Shown: positions 11,451 to 22,204 of the stretch, piece after piece
How positions within the stretch are numbered: position 1 is the stretch's first letter
How the letters are laid out: every line of letters begins with the position of its first letter
From: Marsupella aquatica
Lineage: Eukaryota > Marchantiophyta
Direction: 5' to 3'
Length of the DNA: 64,000 nt
Assembly: GCA_973895155.1 (NCBI GenBank)
Contig: OZ316893.1
Location: 23,622,001-23,686,000, forward strand
Translations under genes and position numbers: made by a program
Notes under the pieces: generated by a model
The model's database searches: none
The model's input: only the letters and a program-made list of their open reading frames with translations
What the model was told of the DNA's origin: nothing

Positions 11451-12369
11451 TGTCAAGTCGTAGGCTTCGGCCTTAACTCAGACTTCAGCTTAGACGGGCA
11501 CATCCCTCGTAAATTTGAGGGTTTGGGCAGGAAGGGAAGCACGTAATGCACCTTATTCTCGTAAACTAGCGCTAAGTGCGCATACTGCTAAATACGGACA
11601 CCTCCTAGGTATGGTTTGTGTTCCACCGCCGGAATGTACCTTAGTCGATAGCAAGATCGACCCCTGCTTAAGGGCTTCTAAGCCTTCGTGCTGTCCGCCT
11701 TCGATCCGGATTCGATGATACAGGTCCTCAACCCGTGCTCGCAACCACTTACCCGCAGGCTACACCCTGTGCACGTCTCGGGTAGTGCGTTCGGCCTGGC
11801 GCTGCCACCCATATACGAGAAACCCACACACATATGCGCACACATGCATACAATCTTGATTTACACGAAGGAAAATGATGGGAAAGGATTTTACTACAAA
11901 GGGAACATATGCGTACACTTAGTTGACCCGATAGCCCTGGAATGAACAGGTTCAAGGCCGAGGGTGCACACTACAATGGAGCCCGGCTCCGCACTCGCCC
12001 GGCGAGCTTAGTCCTACCCCCTCCCCTTGGTACTCTGTCATTCCCAGAGGTCGGGACTCCCTGCATATCCCGCGGATGTCCGACTCTGAAACTAAAAACC
12101 CCCCCTGCCTCTACCGAGGGGTGCACTAAATACTAAGAGCCGAGGGACGGGGTGTCATCTTGCCAAAGATTTGCTGACTAAGGTCCTAACTAAGCTGACA
12201 GTCAGGCCGGAAAACGGCTGTGTCTTATTAGAAGATCCTAATCTACGTAGGCTGGACAGCAGGGCAGCGCTGCTGTACCTAAGGCAGGTGCCTGTCCCAA
12301 GAGCCTGACTAAGCCAATCCTAATCCTAATCTATTCCTACTCCGCCGCTAATGCCTGGCACGCTTGCCA

Positions 12370-15001
12370 GAGCCGCCCGAATGGGAACGGCCATCCCGCT
12401 GCCTTCGAAGCCTGTCATTGTCCGCTTTGAGGAGCTGGACCTCGTCCAGCAGAGATTCATTCTCTCGCCTCGCCACGTCCGTCTCCTCTGCTACCTCCTG
12501 ACATGCCTCCTCCAGCTACTGGGCGTCGCTCGTCAGTTTACCCGCAAGCTGGTCCTGCTTCTCGGCCTCGGTTTGGAGCCGCGCTATCTCGGCCTGCAGC
12601 GTGGCTATCTCCGCCGTTTCCCGCTGGGCTCGCTCCTCGGCCTCCTCCAGGTCTTTCTGCCAGGTGACAGCTTGTTTCTTCAAACTATCAATCTGGTTCC
12701 GGAGTCGTGTAATCTCGGCCTCATTCCCAGCTTTGGCCTGTTCGGCTAGGGCGGTAAGAGCATGCGCCTTTGCTAACAACTCATCGGCGGCTGCAACCTT
12801 GGGTCGTAGTTGCAGAAGCTCAGCCTCTTGAGCCGCCACTTCGTTCTTTAGGTACACGGACTCCACCCGGTATCGCTCTATCCTCTGAAGGGTCTCCGAC
12901 TGGGCCCGACCTGCCTTTACGGCAGCAACCAACTCCTGATTGAAGAAACAGGCTACCTTCCGGGCCATGAACTCCCCGGTATCCCGGGCAATTTGATGAG
13001 AGAAATCTCCCAGAAGCCCGTTCAGAAACGTACCCTATACGAAGAGTTCCGGGTGGTCCAAGTTGTGCCTATCCGGATTTGGGCACGGGCAGACGTCAAC
13101 ACGCGCAGGGGCCGGGGCAGTGACGTCCAGCCCTGGGGACATAACGTTGGAAGGGGCTGGAGTGTCCTCCTGTAGCAATGTCCGGTTCTACGGAATTGCC
13201 ACCGGTGGGTCCTTGGGAGACCCGGGTTCGGGTAAGACCTCTGCCGTACCAACTTCTGTACTTAGCCCGGCTAGTTGGGTCGCATCAATGGTTGCGACAA
13301 CCGACCCCTCCAGCGCCTCCTCGGTTACGATTACAGCTATTTGTGGAGGTGGGGTGGGTGAAGCTGGCGTATCCGCTGGACTTCGGGCCTCGGGTTGGGG
13401 CCGTCTCTCCAATGCCGGAAAACCCACCTAGCTGGGACCAGCTTTGTAACGTTGATGCGGGGAAGGGTTTGTCGATCAAACCGGGCGTACCACTCAAGAA
13501 TGATTTTGATGTGGCTAGCAAAATACACCTTCCCGCCAATGTACAGCGTCTTCCTTCGCCGCTCCATCTCTTCATGGAATTTTTTAGCGAAGTACGACGC
13601 CCATTTCCTAGGTCGATAGTTCTCGACCTGGATAACCTGGGCGGCGGAGATCTCCCCCCGGGGTTCCATCATGTGGAGAGCGTACCTTTGGAACTCCAGC
13701 CGCTCAGCTATCTCGGGCATGAGGCAGGTCCTCATCACGAACCCGTTGTCTACTGCTCCCTCTAAGGGAAAACTTGAAGATTGGTACTTGGCCCCCTTGC
13801 CCCCGGGAGCCCGTGATTCGACTCGATGGTCACCTTCGGGTAACCCGAAGATCATCTTGAGTCGTTCTTCTGTGAGGGACATATTCCTTCCCCGCAGCCC
13901 AGTCTGTTGACGTACGTCGTCATAATTCTTGACGAATTCTGTCATGTCCTCCCCGTAGTACCTGCAAGTGTTCCAGGGGAGAGAGGTGAGGTGCTCAAAT
14001 CCCTGAGTCTTCAGGTACATCGCATGCTTGGGATGGAGGATGTTGCTGTGAACGTTTTCCCCCATGCGGTGCATCGTCACCTTGGCTACGGCTACCGTGG
14101 CCAACGGTAACCCGGATGCAGTGGCGGATTCCTTCCTCTTCTTTCCCCGTGACTGACTCGGGGAAGGTGATACTTCCCCATCCTCCTGATCGGGCCTGGG
14201 GAGTGCCACTGCCGTTGGTAACGGGCCCGGGGCGGCCACGGTCACCATGTTGTCTGCTGGGGCCGCTCCTGGGGTCAGAGCAGGGGGTGGGGACGATATA
14301 GTGTCGGCCCCCCGAGCGCTTGTTCCTCTGGGCCGCCTGGTCAAGGGTGGGGTAGCCTCGTCGTCATCACTAAGATCCACAGCGTTGATGACGGAGCGTA
14401 CCTGTGCTGGCTGGGTGATAGGTGGTGGGGTTTGGCTAGGCTGCGGCTGAGGCTGAAGCTGAAGCTGAGCCTGAGGTTGAGGCTGGGGTTGCATGGGCAC
14501 GGGTACGGGTACGGGCACGGCTGAGTTGGTCATGTTGGTTGATGGCCGAGTTCCCATGAAGCTCTGCAGGTGCTGGTAGAAGTTCTTCGAAGCGAGTGCG
14601 GACGCCCTTGTCGAACGGTTGGTACTGGACTCGCCGTTAATGACAGCCCAAGCCTGGGCAGGGATGTGGTCGAAGTGATGTCGCTGCAGGTCAATTATAC
14701 CCGGGATATGGAAGACCTCGTCCGGAAGCCGAAGCAATGCTTCCTAGAAACCGATATATTTGTCTCCGTTGAAGAAGTACCCAGATACCTCTGCTGGTCG
14801 GTAAAGCTCACTCTGAGACGGGTAGTCAAAGTTAAGGATGTAGTGGTGTCGTCCTGCTAGGCGGATGGCTCTCTCGTATTCGCGTTCGATTTCGTATCGA
14901 CGCGGGTTGGCGTGTTTCAATGAATCGGCCAAGTGCCTTCCGGTAGATAGGAACTGCATCCAGAATCGAATGGCCGAGCTGGAGAGGATCGTGTGCGACA
15001 T
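12370..15001 (-). pseudogene. Element F coiled-coil protein gene, copy 1 (broken)
   Basis: Starts ATG (MSHTILSSSAIRFWMQF) at 15001, downstream of TATAAAAG at 15109-15102. The N-terminal ~100 residues are followed by a Pro/Gln repeat (PVPVPVP, QPQPQ), then a conserved block with MSLTEERLKMIFGLPEGD and RPRKWASYFAKKFHEEMERR, a Pro-rich linker, and a C-terminal coiled coil (EAEITRLRNQIDSLKKQ). The pattern 'L.EE.L..IFGLP' also occurs in element G's protein (LTPKVIAEVFGLP), suggesting related retroelement-like proteins of unknown role. Copy 1 has TGG changed to TAG after DKYIGF (about 14742) and a one-T deletion near 13420 relative to copy 2, so it is not translatable in full. Confidence 0.7.
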
Positions 15002-15101
15002 TCAGAGGAGATAGTAGTGGCGACCTAGAGAGAACGAGAGAGCTGGGGTCGAAGCTGGCGCGCGGACTGATGGACTGGTGCACTACAAAGGGTTGGCTCC
15101 C

Positions 15102-15109
15102 CTTTTATA
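15102..15109 (-). promoter_or_regulatory. TATA box of element F copy 1
   Basis: TATAAAAG on the minus strand, about 100 bp upstream of the F start codon, in the same place as the TATAAAAG at 39333-39340 in copy 2. Confidence 0.6.
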
Positions 15110-15467
15110 CTTTGAGGGCTTGTCGATCCCCGACGTCTCCTCGACGCCCATAGGCTGAACCGCTCACGCTTGTGGTGTACCGACCACTCCGCCGGTCTGA
15201 GTCAGCATGCGTCAGTGGCCGCTTCCTTAAGTTCGTTATACGGACCCGAGGGAGGGGCCCTTCCACGCTCGTAACCCGGGTGTGCGAATAGTGACCCGCC
15301 GCCAGCCCGAACCTGAAGTCCCCCTTATTGCCTAATGATGTCCTACCCCTAATGATTACCTAAATACTGTCGTTATGCTAATAATAGCGGCCTAAGACAT
15401 ACCTAACGCGCGTGCCGAGCGCAGTTAGACTGAATCACTCATTAACCGCCGTACCGGCGGCGTCACA

Positions 15468-16023
15468 AAGCATTTCCAACAAACAGAGGCAATGGCAGAC
15501 GTTGAATATTTTCAGCGATGGCCGCTACATTAAATGTCGGACCTCAAGAAATCAACGTCTAAACACGGAACACAATGATCATAGGCAGCGCTCGGCGCTA
15601 GCTCAAATCTAGGAATCAATGAATGACCATGAAAGAACAAGAGAGTCGATCCAAAAGTGCATTCCTTAATTCCAAAATTGGTCAAAACATATAACTGGTA
15701 TTACACCATCCGCAGATCATCTTCAAATCAACCCACGGCAAAACATGAACATAAGCAGCGCTCGGCGCTAGCTAAAATCTAGCTATCTTAAATGTAGCCC
15801 GCCCTGGCCCGTATGTGCTTTATCTTGACCTGAGCCGCACATAACAGGGCCGCTGATCCAAAATGGGCCAAAGATGGAGCCGGAAATACATGAACTTAGA
15901 ATCACCCATAGAAGAAATCCCATGGTCCAAGACGAACAAAAGCAGCGCTCGGCACTAGCTTAAATGGAAAGCCTATGGCCACTGAAGCTTGTGTCACTGA
16001 AACCATCTCCGTCGTGATTAACT
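15468..16023. repeat. Element A tail with three near-identical palindromes
   Basis: Three copies of GCAGCGCTCGGCGCTAGCT or a one-base variant lie at 15585-15603, 15755-15773 and 15941-15960, each preceded by a similar phrase (AACA..AAGCAGCG) and followed by (C/A)AAATCT or TAAAT. The unit including its context therefore appears duplicated with a period of 170-186 bp. No gene is seen. Confidence 0.7.
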
Positions 16024-16533
16024 TTAGCTCTGCGATTGGCAGTCGTCGTCGATGCCCGCCCTGGCACGTCTGTGGTTTTGCTTGAAACCTAGACCCCTGA
16101 GACGCACATAAGAAGACGAGGGGCACCGAAACTCCGAACTCTGATTCCCGGGGTCTGGAACATTTGTATCTAGGAAGTCAACACGTTCCAGTCGCTCTTG
16201 TACTCGTAGCTCAATAGGCTGAATACCATCAGCAGGAACGAGAGAATGAAATGAAAAACGATCAACAACTACGAGCGGAGTGTCCCGGTCATTAATCCAA
16301 GGTAAGTTCCTCTCCCCGGGACTAATCGCCTCATCATAAGGAAGAGAAAAACAATTCTGGAAGGTCGAGGTCTCGCTGGATGTGTCACCATGAATGGACT
16401 CGAAGGAGCTAAAGTGACTCTCGTCCGGTCGAACTCTGGAAGGAGCAAAGAAGGCAAGCATCTCCTCCAAAGACATGATCTCCTTCTTCTCCATCTGGTG
16501 GGCACTGGTAAACGCAATCGAAGCTAATGACAA
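16024..16533 (-). CDS. Hypothetical protein at 3' side of element A
   Basis: 169 codons from MSLASIAFTSAHQMEKKEIM. Composition is acidic and Ser/Phe-rich (DESHFSSFESIHGD, FSFHSLVPADG), with no recognised domain, signal peptide or membrane segment. It is downstream of, and on the same strand as, the ParB-MTase-like gene and is bracketed by A-type palindromes (15941 and 16768), so it belongs to element A as a small accessory gene or a terminal exon. It could also be a non-functional open frame. Confidence 0.35.
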   Translation of the reverse strand: MSLASIAFTSAHQMEKKEIMSLEEMLAFFAPSRVRPDESHFSSFESIHGDTSSETSTFQNCFSLPYDEAISPGERNLPWINDRDTPLVVVDRFSFHSLVPADGIQPIELRVQERLERVDFLDTNVPDPGNQSSEFRCPSSSYVRLRGLGFKQNHRRARAGIDDDCQSQS

Positions 16534-16910
16534 GACCGGTGGTGTTGAAAAGACTCAACTTCGAGAGAGGTTGTGTTCGAAATACCTTGCAATAGCGACC
16601 CAATGGAGAGTTTAGGTTCGGAGATCCTAAAAAACGTATCACAGAAAGGTTCAACGCAAAAAAGACCGTTGAGAAAGAGACGACTGTTCCGAGAGCGACA
16701 AAATATGCGGGGCCAAGGAACGGACGGAGGATTCAAAATTCGCAAGTAGAAAAATAGACGTTTGGGGAGCGCCCGGCGCTAGTAAGGGAAATAATGAATT
16801 TAATCCATTTTATTATCAATGTAATGTAAACAAATCATATGTAATATGATAGATAAATGGATTAAGATAACAGCGCCCGGTGCTGGTAAGATGTAAGCCA
16901 AAAAAACTCT

Positions 16911-17237
16911 TTAAGAATCGGACGATTCCGATTCGGAGCTCTGTGACCTCTCGGTAGAGACTGCCTCATCATCTACATACTTGCTCCTACAAACGTCGTC
17001 TACATAAGGATTTCGGACAAATTTCCTATCAACTCCTCTTCGTAGCCGAAGACCTTTGTTTTCCCAACAAAGAGTCCTCTGATTGTCTTCCATTCTTGCA
17101 GCATTCTCAGCGTAAGAGGGTAACACAAATGGTTTCTCCGGAGTGACAATTTCAAAACGAGCTACCTTTCTTCTGAGTTTGAAGCGTCTTCTCGTATTCC
17201 ATTCGGACCTGGGTGAGAATAGAAGTTCGTCAACCAA
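16911..17237 (-). CDS. C-terminal exon or accessory ORF of element A
   Basis: 108 codons, starting MVDELLFSPRSEWNTRRRFK, Arg-rich in the middle and ending in a Ser/Glu-rich acidic tail (SSESESSDS) like the tail of the preceding exon (SDSDDSSE, 17308). It may be the last exon of the ParB-MTase-like gene or a duplicated tail. Two A palindromes follow at 16768-16782 and 16871-16886, in the 3' region. No domain is recognised. Confidence 0.4.
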   Translation of the reverse strand: MVDELLFSPRSEWNTRRRFKLRRKVARFEIVTPEKPFVLPSYAENAARMEDNQRTLCWENKGLRLRRGVDRKFVRNPYVDDVCRSKYVDDEAVSTERSQSSESESSDS

Positions 17238-17307
17238 TTGTATGAATGGATATCACAAAGCCATGAAGGAACTGGAAAGGAGAAAGAAGCTTACGAGTTT
17301 CAGAACA

Positions 17308-17885
17308 TTACTCGGAAGAGTCATCACTGTCACTCTGGCCAGCGGATTGTTCCTGACCCTTCCCCTCAGGTGTGCCATCTTCATCTTCGTCTGCTGTACC
17401 ACCACTTGACTCATCGTCAGAGTCAAAATTGAGTACAGAACGGAGCTTGTCCCTCTTTTTCTTTTCGGGTGGCTGAATTGGGGGTGGCAAAGTTTCAACT
17501 TCCTTTGGAGAAAGTAGATCTAAGAACACCTTGGAACCAGTCTCAACAAAATCTTTCCTATTCTCCACTCCAATTACAAACCTCCCAGAATAGTCTCCAG
17601 CTACAAAAGAGCTGCCCGATCCCACTGTCCAATCCATGAAAATATCCCTCGGACGAGTGATGAGCTCAATCACAGATTGCATGAATCCAACAAATAATCG
17701 GGCATTTCCAGCAAATTCCATCTCAGGTGTTGGATCGACTTTGAGAGAGGGAAGTCCAATTAAATTTGTTATTGAGGGATCTTCGGTGGCAGACAGAGGT
17801 CTAAACCTCGAGTCTTTTGGCACCTTCCCTTTTTCAGACAATTGAGAGAAGACGTCCAGCCTCAGCGTGAAGATCTGTAATATAA
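17308..17885 (-). CDS. Element A ParB-MTase-like gene: motif I exon
   Basis: Exon starts after the acceptor TATATTACAG at about 17886 and continues the exon ending TDRQ at 17958 in phase. It contains FMDWTVGSGSSFVAGDYSGR followed by FVIGVEN, which matches motif I of beta-class amino-methyltransferases (D-x-x-x-GSGS/T, then R.x.IG.E), the S-adenosylmethionine pocket. After it comes LLSPKEVETLPPP and an acidic tail ending SDDSSE at 17308. In beta-class enzymes (N4-C/N6-A) motif IV precedes motif I, as here. See the upstream exon for the degenerate motif IV. Confidence 0.65.
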
Positions 17886-17957
17886 CCCAAGCAAGGTATG
17901 TCAATGGATGCATTTGTAGACAATTTTTTAATGGAAAACCAGATGTCACGATGAGAA

Positions 17958-18666
17958 ATTTACCTGTCGATCAGTCTTTGGCGCGTACATTGGAACTGAC
18001 ATGACAACATTGTGTGACGAGATGCAATGAAACTTCTTTGAATCTTGACAAGCCGATATAACCTGAGACATCGGATCGTATTCCCCGTTATGTAAAATGG
18101 CCAGCATTCCGTCATCAGATAAAAATGGGTCCATTCCACCAAAGAAAGATGTGGCCAAAGTGTGGTCAGGGACATTCCATTTAGGAACTTTTCTGTCTAG
18201 CAGAGATGGTTTAAGTCCTGTTGGAAGGTAAATGAACCCGCGTGGACCCCAAACGATCTCTCCTTTCCACCACGCACAACGCCCTTCTCTCGAAAGCCAG
18301 ACTTCATGAGATCCTTTCCCCACTTCTCTACACCATTCACCCAGTCAGGCTTCTCCCCTTTGTTAAACGTTGAGTCGTAGAATTTTGAGATGCTAGATTC
18401 AACAAGGCAATGCCTTGAAAGTCTACTCTTGAAGTCCCCGACTTCGCGTTGAAGACCTACAGCAGCAGCACTTTCTCGAGAAGAAGATCCACCTTCAATG
18501 GTCCTTTTTCTCTTCTTCCTTGTACTAGTAGCATCCACTGGAGCGATCGCCTTCCCTTTGTCGGTGGGAGTAATTGGATCGGATGGTGCTCCGGTATTGG
18601 CTTTTGAAGCCTCTGGGGTGGCATCTATCTTTGTATCTCCGCTCCCCACGGCGTCCGACTTTCTTC
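17958..18666 (-). CDS. Element A ParB-MTase-like gene: motif IV region exon
   Basis: Acceptor TTGAACAG gives an exon start at 18666 that joins in phase with the exon ending at 22478 (GKKR|RKSDAVGSGDTK). After a Lys/Ser/Thr-rich linker the frame must shift once near 18300 to read VWLSREGRCAWWKGEIVWGP and RGFIYLPTGLKPSLL, then FFGGMDPFLSDDGMLAI. The place equivalent to DIPYGF in the element C protein reads GPRGF, so the catalytic Asp and Tyr of (D/N/S)PP(Y/F) seem missing. The domain may bind DNA or SAM without methylating. The exon ends ...APKTDRQ before GTAAATTTC. Confidence 0.55.
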
Positions 18667-18950
18667 CTGTTCAAATGGATGTCGACGTGATATCCGTCAA
18701 TAAAGAGACAACGACAATGCTAACGCCCAGCGCTGGCCAAACTATCATAAGACTTGGCCTTAAATATACATCTTTCCGAGTAATAAATACCAATTCTGTT
18801 TCTAAAACAATGACTCTCATAACAGCGCCAGGCGCTAACAATGTAACAGATTTTGACATAAGCAGCGTCGGGCGCTAACCAAATGATATTGACAGATATT
18901 GACTGCCATAGCAGCGCCGGGTGCTAACCAAAGGAAACAAATTATACTTA
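18667..18950 (-). repeat. Element A intron with four palindromes
   Basis: This 284-bp intron remnant of the ParB-MTase-like gene holds four A-type palindromes: 18721-18738, 18822-18840 (ACAGCGCCAGGCGCTAACA), 18861-18880 and 18911-18930. That is one per 70 bp, in an intron that was only about 285 bp before element B inserted at its 5' edge. Confidence 0.8.
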
Positions 18951-19560
18951 ACACGATTTCGGACCGAACGAGAACTATTTCCTCTAAACGAGAAGTGTAT
19001 TTTCATTTTCCGCCGAATCTCGCGAAATCGACAGTTTTTTTCATCAAAAACACGTTTTTGGGGAAATAATGTAATTCGTATCGGAATTCGGATTGAAACA
19101 GCAAATTTAATAATGATCAAAACCAATGAAATTCATGCTAACAAACATTCATATTATCAAGGAACAATTAGATCCGAAAAACTTTCTCCTCAACCTCATA
19201 TTCACGCTCTCCGAAGATATATGAAAGGTCTTATCTATAAATCCATATCCACATTTCAAGCCAAGTGCGATAACTGTATCGGACTCCGGATTTGAGCCAC
19301 GAAAGCTCCGACCCAATCTCAGTTTTCTCAGTTTTTGGATATTTACCAGAAATATTTTACATCACAGTCGATAAGAATTACTGCACGGTTCGTCAAACTT
19401 ACCTTGTAGTTACCTCCGCAATTGACCAGTTACCTCCGCAAGTGACCATAGTCAACATGCCATTCTTTCAACTGCAATGCGCAGTCCGATAAAATTATCA
19501 CGAAAACTACGGGCGACAAAAATACTAGTCGACAATACTAAGATCCTTCGGTTCATCGGT

Positions 19561-19960
19561 TAAATTTCAAAATTCCTATCCATATGAAGAAAACTCTTCG
19601 CAATACCAACATCAGATAAATTTATCGCTTCAATTTCAAATTGCAACTTCCATATGAAGGAACCACTTTTGCAATACCAACATCAGATAAATTTATCGCT
19701 TCAATTTCAAATTGCAACTTCCATATGAAGGAACCCCTTTTCCAATACCAACATCAGATAAATTTATCGCTTCAATTTCAAATTGCAACTTCCATATGAA
19801 GGAACCACTTTCGCAATACCAACATCAGATAAATTTATCGCTTCAATTTCAAAATTGCAACTTCCATATGAAGGAACCACTTTTGCAATACCAACATCAG
19901 ATAAATTTATCGCTTCAATTTCAAATTGCAACTTCCATATGAAGGAACCACTTTTGCAAT
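19561..19960. repeat. 71-bp tandem repeat with embedded palindrome (5 units)
   Basis: Five units start at about 19606, 19677, 19748, 19819 and 19891 (period 71-72 bp) and are preceded by a degenerate one. Each contains CAACATCAGATAAATTTATC, TTCAATTTCAAATTGCAAC and CATATGAAGGAACCAC. The GATAAATTTATC core is the element B palindrome, so the palindrome itself has been multiplied as a tandem satellite in the distal part of B. Confidence 0.9.
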
Positions 19961-20545
19961 AATCACCCTATTCATTAAAAGTGTATTTCATTTTGTTCAC
20001 TTTTAGGCCTCGAAATGTTCACTTTTTGGTCTTTAAATGTACACTTTTTAAACCCAAAAGATACAATATGGTATAATACTCGACACTTAAATGATCAATT
20101 GTAAATTTGAGGGGGCAAAAATGATCTTGACTAGAAGGAGCCTCATCTTAGTTCATTTACAAAGGATGAACATGGTGGTACATCTCATGGCCATCACCTT
20201 TATTTCTTGCCCAATTGTACACTTTTTGAAGGCCAAATGTACATTTTTTATTGCCTAAATGTTCATAAATTGAATAATAATTCACTTTTAATGAATAGAT
20301 TGATAATACCAACATCAGATAAATACACTCTGAACCACACAACCCGAAGTCAGGGGAGGCAGAGTCAATTACATTCAAAGTGTTTCTTTACAAGCTCTTC
20401 TCAAGCAAACCTTAGAGCACCCAAAATCGACTAGAGGAATGAGGAGTGCGATAAATTTATCGGATGTTCGCAGCAATGCCTCATCCACTCAGACTCGTCC
20501 ATGCCATGCAAGAATTGTCCGCTTCCCGCTTTCTCCAAGATTTAT
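19961..20545. other. 3' region of element B copy 1
   Basis: A/T-rich sequence with repeated 'TTCACTTTTTGG/GTACACTTTT/TGTACATTTTT' words (19990-20250) and one more AACATCAGATAAAT remnant at 20309. One palindrome copy GCGATAAATTTATCGG lies at 20450. No gene is seen. Confidence 0.5.
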
Positions 20546-21037
20546 TCAAACTCTACGAAACTGATCTAACTGCTCATACGAAAAGCACCCAAGCATATCT
20601 ATGGGAGGGAGGAAATGAGTTTCCTCTTGGAAGACCCTAGCAATATGTATGTTTGAGAGAAGGTCGGCATTAGGAATGCTTGCGAGCATTTTGTTTATGT
20701 CATTGATCTCACTGAGTGCATATTTCAATAGCGCCCAAAATCGTGTACCAACAACAAGATGGTTCCATTTCTTTGAGGTGGCTCCAAGACAAATGATTGT
20801 TCTCATTCGAGTCAGTCGTTCTTCTGGTAGAAGTTTTAGGTCAAGGCCAAGGTGTTCATCTTGTGTGCAAGACAAGGCTAGGAGGGGCCAAATGTGAGAT
20901 TCAACGAGTTGATCGGGAAGTCCATTCAACAAACTTCCACATTCCACACCGGGCACTTTTCCTTGAATATATTTCCTACGCTCGTGGGCTAAAACGGATC
21001 CCATCTTTGGAACGATTAGATTCTCCAATGCAGCCAT
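20546..21037 (-). CDS. F-box-like protein of element B
   Basis: 163 codons from MAALENLIVPKMGSVLAHER. Residues about 38-95 (GLPDQLVESHIWPLL, then LGATSKKWNHLVVGTRFWALL) resemble an F-box: a Leu-Pro-start helix, hydrophobic spacing and a 'S..W..L......W' end. F-box proteins are substrate receptors of SCF ubiquitin ligases. Here the protein is encoded by a mobile element, so a role in removing a host or element protein is possible but unproven. The sequence after the F-box is short and has no recognised repeat. It is likely spliced to the upstream exon at 21561-21235. Confidence 0.5.
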   Translation of the reverse strand: MAALENLIVPKMGSVLAHERRKYIQGKVPGVECGSLLNGLPDQLVESHIWPLLALSCTQDEHLGLDLKLLPEERLTRMRTIICLGATSKKWNHLVVGTRFWALLKYALSEINDINKMLASIPNADLLSNIHIARVFQEETHFLPPIDMLGCFSYEQLDQFRRV

Positions 21038-21234
21038 GAAGCAGAGTTACCAAAACCACCAATAAAAATACCTTCAATCACCAGGTGTAACCGAACACAT
21101 CCACAATACCAACCCTGCACGACAGTTTAACGATTAGGACTCGTGACATATTATATTCGCTGCGCAAGGGTAGGACTTGTTTATTTAAATATGTCCTTAC
21201 AAGATGCGCCTCAATGAAAAGGTCGAAACACTCA

Positions 21235-21561
21235 TCATGAAAGGTTCACCCAAGGGTCTTCGTTCCAAATCTTACAATAGAAGTGAGCCTGTTTGTGGTA
21301 CTTGTTGTCAAGATGACGACAACAATAGTTACAAGAAAACTCCAAAGAATGTAAACACGCCGTTAACATCAACCTCAAACAAATTGGAACTCCTGCATCA
21401 TTCATTCCGCAGAATTCAATGCGGAGAGGATTCTGCCTATCTCCGGGATCAGTACCACCCATCCACAATGCTCCTATACCGATGGGGAGAACTTTGAGTC
21501 GCACGAGTCTCTTGTACAACCGGCGTGCACGTTTGACACGATTTTCAAGGAAGACAGCCAT
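21235..21561 (-). CDS. Small basic Cys/His-rich protein of element B
   Basis: 108 codons from MAVFLENRVKRARRLYKRLV. The N terminus is Arg/Lys-rich; the C-terminal third has CNYCCRH and further Cys/His, a possible zinc-binding site. The second B copy encodes the same frame at 63651-63977 with few changes, so the frame has been kept after duplication. Lies between the palindrome-rich leader and the F-box-like frame. No family is recognised. Confidence 0.45.
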   Translation of the reverse strand: MAVFLENRVKRARRLYKRLVRLKVLPIGIGALWMGGTDPGDRQNPLRIEFCGMNDAGVPICLRLMLTACLHSLEFSCNYCCRHLDNKYHKQAHFYCKIWNEDPWVNLS

Positions 21562-21689
21562 TTGTCACAATACCTGTTGTCCACGGAGTGCAATCGACCT
21601 TCCGTTGTGCCTCCTAAACCCGGCAACACTGCGACATCAGAGATGAAGATGAGTCTCCAAACAAAACAAAGGAAAATTATTCTCACAGG

Positions 21690-22030
21690 AGGATGCGATA
21701 AGTTTATCGCACTCCGCATTCGAATTGAAAATATGACTTCCTCAGACACCTAAGCCCTGAATTCAATCTTTCACAAAAATGACAACTCCGATAAATTTAT
21801 TGGATTCTCAATTACTCCTCTTTCCATGAAAGGAATGAAGACTCCAATAAATTTATCGGAATGAAGGTAACACCTCTCTAAACACTGGATCAAATGATTG
21901 CAACAGAGGAATTCAGAATGCGATAAATTTATCGCAGTCTGCTCGGATCTGGACATTTTACACGAAATGACTAGTTAGTCTTACATGGAGAACTTGAACA
22001 GGAATGGCTATTCCGATAAATTTATCGGGT
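21690..22030. repeat. Five CGATAAATTTATCG palindromes in B leader
   Basis: Copies at about 21698 (GCGATAAGTTTATCGC), 21789 (CCGATAAATTTATTGG), 21851 (CCAATAAATTTATCGG), 21922 (GCGATAAATTTATCGC) and 22013 (CCGATAAATTTATCGG). They lie between the promoter and the first clear coding frame and so are probably transcribed. Matching sites occur in copy 2 at 63188-63516. Confidence 0.9.
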
Positions 22031-22170
22031 TTTCGGTAGAAAGAGTTGAATCGCTTGGGAGGAATGTAAGACTTGATGGGAGTTTGGTATTCGCTCTCAG
22101 TCAGGAGATATTTGCTCTGGCGAAAGCAAACGTTTTATGGGCAGCCCGCTCCTCTTTATGGAGACGCTCT

Positions 22171-22204
22171 AAACCATGGTTAATTTCCCCTTAACCATGG
22201 TTAA
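22171..22204. promoter_or_regulatory. Paired TTAACCATGGTTAA palindromes, element B promoter
   Basis: AACCATGGTTAA (22173-22184) and TTAACCATGGTTAA (22191-22204) sit just upstream of the position where copy 2 has a TATATAAA box. Copy 1 reads CTCC-ATAAAGAGG where copy 2 reads CTCCTATATAAAGAGG, so copy 1 has lost four bases of its TATA box. Confidence 0.6.

Larger units (their letters stand above)
11451..15467 (-). mobile_element. Element F copy 1 (4,017 bp, TSD AAGCA)
   Basis: In its coding orientation F begins TGTGACGCCGCCGG and ends ACGAC(A/T)TGACA, so the ends are TG...CA with only about 3-5 bp of terminal inversion. It is flanked by the 5-bp direct repeat AAGCA (11446-11450 and 15468-15472). 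Length is identical to copy 2 (38975-42991), which is inverted relative to it. The two are highly similar throughout. No long terminal repeats can be seen, although the ends and 5-bp TSD are retrovirus-like integrase traits. It is noticeably GC-richer than surrounding element A. One long gene fills the element. Confidence 0.85.
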
